A model generated the notes under the pieces. It ran no database searches, had not been told where the DNA came from, and was given only the letters and a program-made list of their open reading frames with translations. Shown here in pieces: positions 59,282 to 64,000 of a stretch of 64,000 nt of DNA; position 1 is the stretch's first letter; the number at the start of each line of letters is the position of its first letter. The position numbers and the translations under genes are program-made. The DNA is from JAZBPO01 sp963691775 (GTDB lineage Bacteria > Pseudomonadota > Gammaproteobacteria > Pseudomonadales > Azotimanducaceae): assembly GCA_963691775.1 (NCBI GenBank), contig OY829369.1:3100001-3164000 (forward strand), written 5' to 3'.

Positions 59282-60181
59282 TCAAGGGCTCGGGGGCTGT
59301 CGCTCGAGCGCAGCTGCGAGGAAATCGACGAACAGACGAATCTTTGCTTCCACGTGCTCGCGATGGGGATAGACCGCGTACGCGGTCGTCGGCGGCAGCG
59401 ACCAGTCGGGCAGGACGCGCTCCAGGCGACCGGATTCGATGAGTGAGCCGACGCCGAAGCGAGACATGACGCCGATGCCCATACCGGCGAGCGCCATGGC
59501 GCGGGCGCCGCGAGCACTGTCGGTCTCCAGAGAGCCGCGCAGTCCGACGGTGATACGTTGGCCTGCGCGGGTGAAGGTCAGGCGTGACGGCTCGCGGCGC
59601 TGCGAGAAGATGATGGTTTCGTGCGAGGCGAGCGCGCCAGGGCTGTCTGGCCGGCCGACGCGATCCAGGTACTCCTTAGATGCGCAGAGGTAGAGGGGCG
59701 CGTCGGCGAGCTGGCGTGCGATCAGCGAAGAGTCCGCGAGCCGACCGATACGGATGGCGAGATCAAAGCCGGATTCGACGAGGTTCACCATCTGGTCGTC
59801 CAGGCTCACGCGAATTCGCAGACCCGGATACTCGAGCCTGAAGCGGGCGATCTGTGGGATCAGGTAATCGGTTCCGAAGTCGACGGGGCAGGTGATAGAA
59901 AGCTTGCCGAGTGGCTGTTCCTGGTAGGCCGCGACCTCGCGCACGGCTTCGTTGGCCTCGGACAGGATACGTTGGCAGCGGCGGTGGAAGCGTGTGCCCG
60001 CTTCGGTCAGGGCGAGGCGCCGCGTTGTGCGATTCAGGAGGCGGACGCCAAGCTCCTCTTCCAAGCGGCGAACATGGTTCGAGACTGCAGACTTCGCGAG
60101 GTCGAGTTCGCGTGCCGCCTCGCTGAAGGAGCCCGTGTCGACAACGCGCGCGAACACAGCCATGTGGCGGAGCGTTTCCAT
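59282..60181 (-). CDS. LysR-family transcriptional regulator
   Basis: A 299-residue LysR regulator: an N-terminal winged helix (AVFARVVDTGSFSEAARELDLAKSAVSNHVRRLEEELGVRLLNRTTRRLALTEAG) followed by a periplasmic-binding-like effector domain (LSITCPVDFGTDYLIPQIARFRLEYPGLRIRVSLDDQMV). Length and layout are standard. It is divergent from the glutathione S-transferase gene, with a 113-base gap containing an inverted repeat typical of its target site. It probably activates that gene and represses its own. The inducer is unknown. Confidence 0.94.
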   Translation of the reverse strand: METLRHMAVFARVVDTGSFSEAARELDLAKSAVSNHVRRLEEELGVRLLNRTTRRLALTEAGTRFHRRCQRILSEANEAVREVAAYQEQPLGKLSITCPVDFGTDYLIPQIARFRLEYPGLRIRVSLDDQMVNLVESGFDLAIRIGRLADSSLIARQLADAPLYLCASKEYLDRVGRPDSPGALASHETIIFSQRREPSRLTFTRAGQRITVGLRGSLETDSARGARAMALAGMGIGVMSRFGVGSLIESGRLERVLPDWSLPPTTAYAVYPHREHVEAKIRLFVDFLAAALERQPPSP

Positions 60182-60194
60182 GCTGGATCCGAGA

Positions 60195-60216
60195 ATTGTT
60201 CTTTCAGGAGAACAAT
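60195..60216. promoter_or_regulatory. Candidate LysR operator in the divergent region
   Basis: ATTGTTCT, six-base spacer TTCAGG, AGAACAAT: a perfect 8-bp inverted repeat between the LysR start (60181) and the GST start (60295). A further ATTGTTC lies at 60235. The T-N11-A-like dyad and its position, 14 bases upstream of the LysR start and about 80 upstream of the GST start, fit a LysR binding site controlling both genes. Confidence 0.6.
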
Positions 60217-60294
60217 AATATCTCCGAAGGCTCTATTGTTCCTGCTGCCTTGGGTCGAGAGAATCGCGTTCTCGCTGACTCGGATGGCGCCGAG

Positions 60295-60906
60295 ATGACA
60301 ACGCTCTACGGCAACCGCGATTCCGGTTCGACACACCGCGTGCGCGTGTTGATGCATTGCATCGGCCTTCCGCATCGGTATGTCGAGATCGATCTGGCCG
60401 CCGGCGAGCATCGCGCGCAGAGATTCCTCGCGATCAATCCTTTCGGGCAGGTTCCGGTGCTCCAGGACGCCGGCCGGACGCTACGTGATTCGCATGCGAT
60501 CCTTGTCTATCTCGCGCGCGTTCATGGCCCGGCCTGGCTGCCAAGCGACCCGGGCGCAGAGGCTGAGGTGCAAGCCTGGCTGTCTTTTTCGGCCGGGGAA
60601 ATTCAGCAGTCGCTTGGCCGCCTCTACCTCGCCCGTGTTTATCCAGAGCAGGGCGTGCCGACCGACGCGGAGCGTCGTGGGCTCAGTGCTTTGCGCCTTG
60701 TCGATCATCATCTCGCGCGCGCAGGGAAGGAATGTCTAGTGGGCAATGCGCCCACGATCGCTGACGTCGCTTTGTATCCCTATCTTTCACTCGGCCTCTG
60801 TGAGCGCGGTGATCTTGAGCTGGCGGCGCTCGATGCCTGGGTCCAGCGCCTCGAGACGCGCCACGGCTTCGTCCCGCTGCAGGCCACCGACGGCGCCGCC
60901 GCCTGA
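60295..60906 (+). CDS. Glutathione S-transferase
   Basis: A 203-residue GST: thioredoxin-like N-terminal domain with a Ser in the GNRDSGSTHRVRVLM loop, NPFGQVPVLQDAG (cis-Pro), DSHAILVYLARVHG and helical C-terminal domain with TIADVALYPYLSL. It would conjugate glutathione to electrophiles. The ATG at 60295 was chosen as the family N-terminus is LYGNRDSGST. It is divergent from the LysR gene and its likely target. No aromatic degradation genes follow, so detoxification is a simple reading. Confidence 0.92.
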   Translation: MTTLYGNRDSGSTHRVRVLMHCIGLPHRYVEIDLAAGEHRAQRFLAINPFGQVPVLQDAGRTLRDSHAILVYLARVHGPAWLPSDPGAEAEVQAWLSFSAGEIQQSLGRLYLARVYPEQGVPTDAERRGLSALRLVDHHLARAGKECLVGNAPTIADVALYPYLSLGLCERGDLELAALDAWVQRLETRHGFVPLQATDGAAA

Positions 60907-61014
60907 AGCATGCGCTGCCCGGTCTGCGGAGCGCCGGGCCGATCGGGCCGCTCGACACTTCGGTCCGGGCTGAAGAAGCGGTAGGCTCGCCGCACTTCGC
61001 GAGCGGAGCCCGAC

Positions 61015-62829
61015 GTGCACCCTGACCCCTTGCTCGTCCTGTCTGCGATTCTCGTCGCCGGCGTGGTCGCCCAGTGGATCGCCTGGCGCATGCGTCTGCC
61101 GGCGATCCTCTTCTTGCTGTTGCTCGGCATTCTTGCCGGACCGGTCAGTGGCGTCCTCGATCCGGATACGCTCTTCGGCGATCTGCTCTTTCCCGGCGTC
61201 TCCCTCGCTGTTGCCGTGATTCTGTTCGAGGGCGCACTCACGCTGCGTCTCGAGGAGATACGCGGGCTTGAGGACGTCGTCCGGAATCTTGTCACGGTAG
61301 GCGCGCTTGTCACCCTGGGCGTTGTGAGCGCAGCGGAGCATTTTGCGGTTGGTCTGGCGCCGGGCATCGCACTGCTGTTCGGAGCCCTGGTCGTGGTGAC
61401 CGGACCCACCGTGATCGTCCCGATGCTGCGCACCGTTCGCCCGACGGAGGCGGTGGCGAACACCCTGCGCTGGGAAGGTATTGTCATCGATCCGGTCGGA
61501 GCGCTCCTTGCGGTCCTGGTTTTTCAGGCCGTTGCGGCAGGCTATGCGGAAGACCATGGCGGCTCGCTGCTCTTCACCTTCGCCTCCACGGTCGGGGTCG
61601 GCACCGCGATCGGCTTCGCCGCCGGACGCGGTCTCGCCCTCGCCCTGCGCCGTCACGCTCTGCCCGAATATCTGCACAACGCCGTAACCCTGGCGGTGGT
61701 TGCGGGCGCTTTCACCGTGGCCGACGGCCTGCGCCACGAATCGGGCCTGCTCGCGGTGACGGTCATGGGCATGACCATGGCGAACACGCGTGGTGCGCCC
61801 ATCGACGACATTCTGGATTTCAAGGAAAGCCTGTCCCTCCTCCTGATCTCCGTGCTCTTCATTACGCTCGCTGCGCGCCTCGACCCGGATCATCTGCTCA
61901 CGCTCGGCCCGGCTGCGCTGATTCTTCTCGCCGTCGTGATGTTCATTGCGCGGCCGCTTGCGGTGCTGATCTCGACCTTCCGCTCGAAGCTTTCCTGGCC
62001 AGAGCGCACCCTCATTGCATGGATCGGCCCGCGTGGCATCGTCGCGGCGGCGGTGTCCGCTGCTTTCGCGCTGCGCTTGGAGGCGCTTGGCGTCGAGGAA
62101 GCCGCGCTCCTCGTGCCCCTCACATTCGTTGTCATCATCGGCACGGTCATTGTTCAGGGGCTTACCGCCGGTCCGCTTGCGAAGATGATCGGCGTCATGG
62201 AGCCGGAGCCGAGGGGTGTGCTGCTTGTCGGCGCGCACCCCCTTGCCCGGAAGCTAGGTCTCGCGCTCAGGGATTCGGGCTTTCGCGTTCTGCTCTGCGA
62301 CGCGAGCTGGGAGGCGGTCGCCGAGGCCCGCATGGCGGGCCTGCCGACCTTCTATGGCTCGCCCGTATCGGAAGCGGCGGACCGCCATCTCGACCTTGTC
62401 GGTATCGGTCGGCTCATGGCGCTGTCGCCGAGTGCGCAGATGAACGCGCTCGCGGCCCATCGCTACGCCCATGAGTTCGGTCGCGGCAACATTCACTGGG
62501 TCGAGGCCGGGGGGGAGCGCGCTCAGCGTTCGGCAAGGAATGTCGCCGGGCGGCCGGGCAGTCGCCTCTTCGGTGGCGATGTCACCTGGCCGAAGCTCGC
62601 GTCGATGATTGCGGCGGGGGCCGAGGTCCGCCGCACGGGACTCACGGAGACCTTTGGCTTCGAGGCCTGGAAGGCCGAGCACGGCGACGCGGTGCCGCTC
62701 GTGGCGCTGACCCCTGACGGGCGACTGCGCATTTTCCAGGCGCATCAGGAGGTCGAGCCGGCGGCTGGCTGGACAGTGCTTGCCCTGGTGCCGCCGAAGG
62801 CGGACGCCGCCGCGGGGGCGGCGCCCTGA
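61015..62829 (+). CDS. CPA1-type Na+/H+ antiporter with C-terminal TrkA-N domain
   Basis: A 604-residue antiporter. The first 390 residues form about twelve membrane helices with conserved features of the CPA1/NhaP branch: ILFEGALTLRLEEI, VVTGPTVIVPMLR and WEGIVIDPVGALLAV (the acidic ion site). The last 200 residues carry a TrkA-N/RCK-like nucleotide-binding domain (GVLLVGAHPLARKLGLALRDSGFRVLLCDA, ADRHLDLVGIGRLMALSPSAQMNALAAHRYA), a regulatory part. It would exchange Na+ or K+ for H+. GTG at 61015 is the start; it follows the GST gene by 108 bases. Confidence 0.92.
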   Translation: MHPDPLLVLSAILVAGVVAQWIAWRMRLPAILFLLLLGILAGPVSGVLDPDTLFGDLLFPGVSLAVAVILFEGALTLRLEEIRGLEDVVRNLVTVGALVTLGVVSAAEHFAVGLAPGIALLFGALVVVTGPTVIVPMLRTVRPTEAVANTLRWEGIVIDPVGALLAVLVFQAVAAGYAEDHGGSLLFTFASTVGVGTAIGFAAGRGLALALRRHALPEYLHNAVTLAVVAGAFTVADGLRHESGLLAVTVMGMTMANTRGAPIDDILDFKESLSLLLISVLFITLAARLDPDHLLTLGPAALILLAVVMFIARPLAVLISTFRSKLSWPERTLIAWIGPRGIVAAAVSAAFALRLEALGVEEAALLVPLTFVVIIGTVIVQGLTAGPLAKMIGVMEPEPRGVLLVGAHPLARKLGLALRDSGFRVLLCDASWEAVAEARMAGLPTFYGSPVSEAADRHLDLVGIGRLMALSPSAQMNALAAHRYAHEFGRGNIHWVEAGGERAQRSARNVAGRPGSRLFGGDVTWPKLASMIAAGAEVRRTGLTETFGFEAWKAEHGDAVPLVALTPDGRLRIFQAHQEVEPAAGWTVLALVPPKADAAAGAAP

Positions 62830-62842
62830 GGGGCCGGATCCT

Positions 62843-64000
62843 TCAGTAGCCGGCAGTTCCATCCATGATGCGGTCGTAGAACTCGGCGTCGAGCGGCTCG
62901 TAGATCTGGCTGCCCGGCTTCAGGACGTAGATCGCCTCGTCGCCGACGCGGCCGGGATGAAAGGCCTCTTCGCGGAGGTCCTTCTTGAGCAGCTTGAAGG
63001 TGCTTGTCGTGTCCTGGTCTGTCTTCACGCGGACGAAGATCGGGCGCGCATAGGCGGCGAGCTTGTTTGCCACATGCGCGGAGAGCGTGCCCCAGTCGAC
63101 GTCGGCGGCAGTCGAGATCTGGTCCGGATCGAAGGTGATGGCCGCCATACCCGCGCGGCCGTCCGTGCCGGGAATCTGTACGCCGTAAACGTTCGTCGTC
63201 TGTACCTGAGAGAAGGTATTGATGATCTCTCCGACCTCGTTCGTCGAGCAGTTCTCGCCCTTCCAGCGGAAGGTGTCACCGGTCCGATCGACGAACTGAT
63301 AGTGCTTCTGACCAAAGGCAAAGCCGACGTCGATCTGCTTAACCAGATCGCCCGTGTTGAACCAGCGATCACCTTTCTTCATGACGTCTCGGACGACCTT
63401 TTTCTCGCTCGCAGTCTCGTCCGTGTAGCCGTCGAAGCGGGTTTCGCCGGCGATCTCTATCAGGAGTAAGCCTGGCTCGCCAAAGCCAACGGTCTGGCAC
63501 AGGCCATCCGCACCACGCACCAGTGCTTCTTCGTCCGTGTCGTAGCGCGCCAGGGTGTGCGGCGCGATGCCGAAGCCGATCGTGCAGTCCTTGTTGAACG
63601 CGTTGACGAAGCCCGAATTGCCCTCGGAGGCGCCGTAGAGCTCGAACACCTTCCTGATGCCGAAGCGCTTCTTGAAGTCGAGCCAGATGTCGGGGCGCAA
63701 GCCGTTGCCGATAACGCGTTCGACGGGATTTTTGGCGTCGTCTGCGTGCGCTTCCAGATGGAGCAGGTAGCGGCAGATCTCGCCGATGTAGACGAAGATG
63801 TTCGTGTTCTGCTCGCGTACTTCGCGAAGGAAGTTCGACGCTGAGAACTTGCGCCGAATGAACATGCTTGCGCCGCCCCAGAGCACGCTCCCGAATGCGA
63901 CGAGCAGGCCGGTCGAATGGTAGAGGGGGAGGCAGTTGTAGATTCGGTCGCTGGGCTTGATGTTGAGGGTGACCACGCCAAAGCCCTGGACGCCTCGGAA
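62843..64000 (-). CDS. Fatty acid-CoA ligase/FATP-type acyl-CoA synthetase, partial
   Basis: Partial: the gene is cut by the window edge, so only the C-terminal 385 residues are present. Visible ANL motifs are CLPLYHSTG, FELYGASEGN, WFNTGDL and DRTGDTFRWKGENCSTNEVGEIIN, with GTDGRAGMAAI and FKLLKKDLREE near the C-terminus. The FRWKGENCSTNEV segment marks the FATP/very-long-chain acyl-CoA synthetase branch. It would activate a long or bulky fatty acid to its CoA ester. It is convergent with the antiporter, 13 bases apart. The N-terminus and P-loop lie outside the window. Confidence 0.9.
   Translation of the reverse strand, partial: FRGVQGFGVVTLNIKPSDRIYNCLPLYHSTGLLVAFGSVLWGGASMFIRRKFSASNFLREVREQNTNIFVYIGEICRYLLHLEAHADDAKNPVERVIGNGLRPDIWLDFKKRFGIRKVFELYGASEGNSGFVNAFNKDCTIGFGIAPHTLARYDTDEEALVRGADGLCQTVGFGEPGLLLIEIAGETRFDGYTDETASEKKVVRDVMKKGDRWFNTGDLVKQIDVGFAFGQKHYQFVDRTGDTFRWKGENCSTNEVGEIINTFSQVQTTNVYGVQIPGTDGRAGMAAITFDPDQISTAADVDWGTLSAHVANKLAAYARPIFVRVKTDQDTTSTFKLLKKDLREEAFHPGRVGDEAIYVLKPGSQIYEPLDAEFYDRIMDGTAGY

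Noticed and set aside
60787..62238. Minus-strand open frame opposite the antiporter
   Set aside because: Antisense to a clear CPA1 antiporter; its composition (His/Arg/Glu-rich) is a shadow of the plus-strand codons.
1..64000. Search for a phage-defence or secretion island, transposase, integrase, tRNA or rRNA
   Set aside because: No such gene or RNA was recognised on either strand; the gene content looks like ordinary chromosomal metabolism and envelope functions.

Overview
The window is a GC-rich (roughly two-thirds G+C by eye), densely coding stretch of chromosome from a Gram-negative bacterium. A TonB-dependent receptor, an OmpA-family protein, lipoproteins, an RND/MMPL exporter and a LysR regulator all point to an outer membrane. 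The gene mix suits a free-living gammaproteobacterium with a large acyl-CoA catabolic repertoire: scattered acyl-CoA dehydrogenases, crotonases, MaoC hydratases, CoA ligases, SDRs and SnoaL-like proteins. The phylum is an inference. No rRNA, tRNA, CRISPR array, transposase or integrase was seen.

Region by region. 1-5.6 kb: a surface lipoprotein, a TonB-dependent receptor and an ankyrin-repeat lipoprotein, probably one outer-membrane uptake locus. 5.9-7.1 kb: a thiolase, followed by a hairpin and a G-tract repeat. 7.3-9.9 kb: an uncharacterised exported protein overlapping an OmpR/EnvZ-type two-component system. 9.9-13.8 kb: a MscS channel, then an envelope trio (OmpA/TSP3, DUF2959, AsmA-like). 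13.8-15.8 kb: a crotonase, three palindromic repeats and a pair of hot-dog hydratase subunits. 15.8-25.1 kb: a YtcJ-type amidohydrolase, acetoacetyl-CoA synthetase with a small partner, a YciI-like protein, an HSL-type esterase, a GDSL-like protein lacking catalytic residues, two overlapping acyl-CoA dehydrogenases and a ClpP-like protease. 25.2-33.3 kb: an MMPL exporter carrying an in-frame minisatellite, an acyl-CoA ligase, a KANL3-type hydrolase, a crotonase, an FAD oxidoreductase and a membrane protein.

33.4-37.0 kb: ChaC, a GH36 alpha-galactosidase and an SDR. 37.2-44.7 kb: a collinear plus-strand catabolic cluster that begins with a broken SDR, then acyl-CoA dehydrogenase, Rieske ferredoxin, SDR, ThuA-like, two SnoaL-like proteins, a GlcD-type flavoprotein and an amidase. 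44.7-49.5 kb: small proteins (TerB-like, a possibly frameshifted gene, YtoQ, DUF3291), an APC transporter and a proline-rich repeat protein. 49.6-56.9 kb: acyltransferase, GPH-type MFS transporter, beta-lactamase-fold esterase, a membrane/SpoIIAA-like fusion, a MATE pump and a BadI-like hydrolase. 57-64 kb: DUF3422, a metallo-beta-lactamase-fold hydrolase, a divergent LysR/GST pair with a visible operator-like inverted repeat, a CPA1 antiporter with a TrkA-N domain, and an acyl-CoA synthetase cut by the window edge.

The overall theme is acyl-CoA and ring/side-chain catabolism mixed with envelope functions. The most unusual items are the heteromeric enzyme pairs in which one subunit lacks catalytic residues, the broken SDR inside an otherwise intact catabolic cluster, the GDSL-like protein with a replaced nucleophile, the lipoprotein/TonB receptor/ankyrin locus with its very stable hairpin, and the palindromic repeat cluster.
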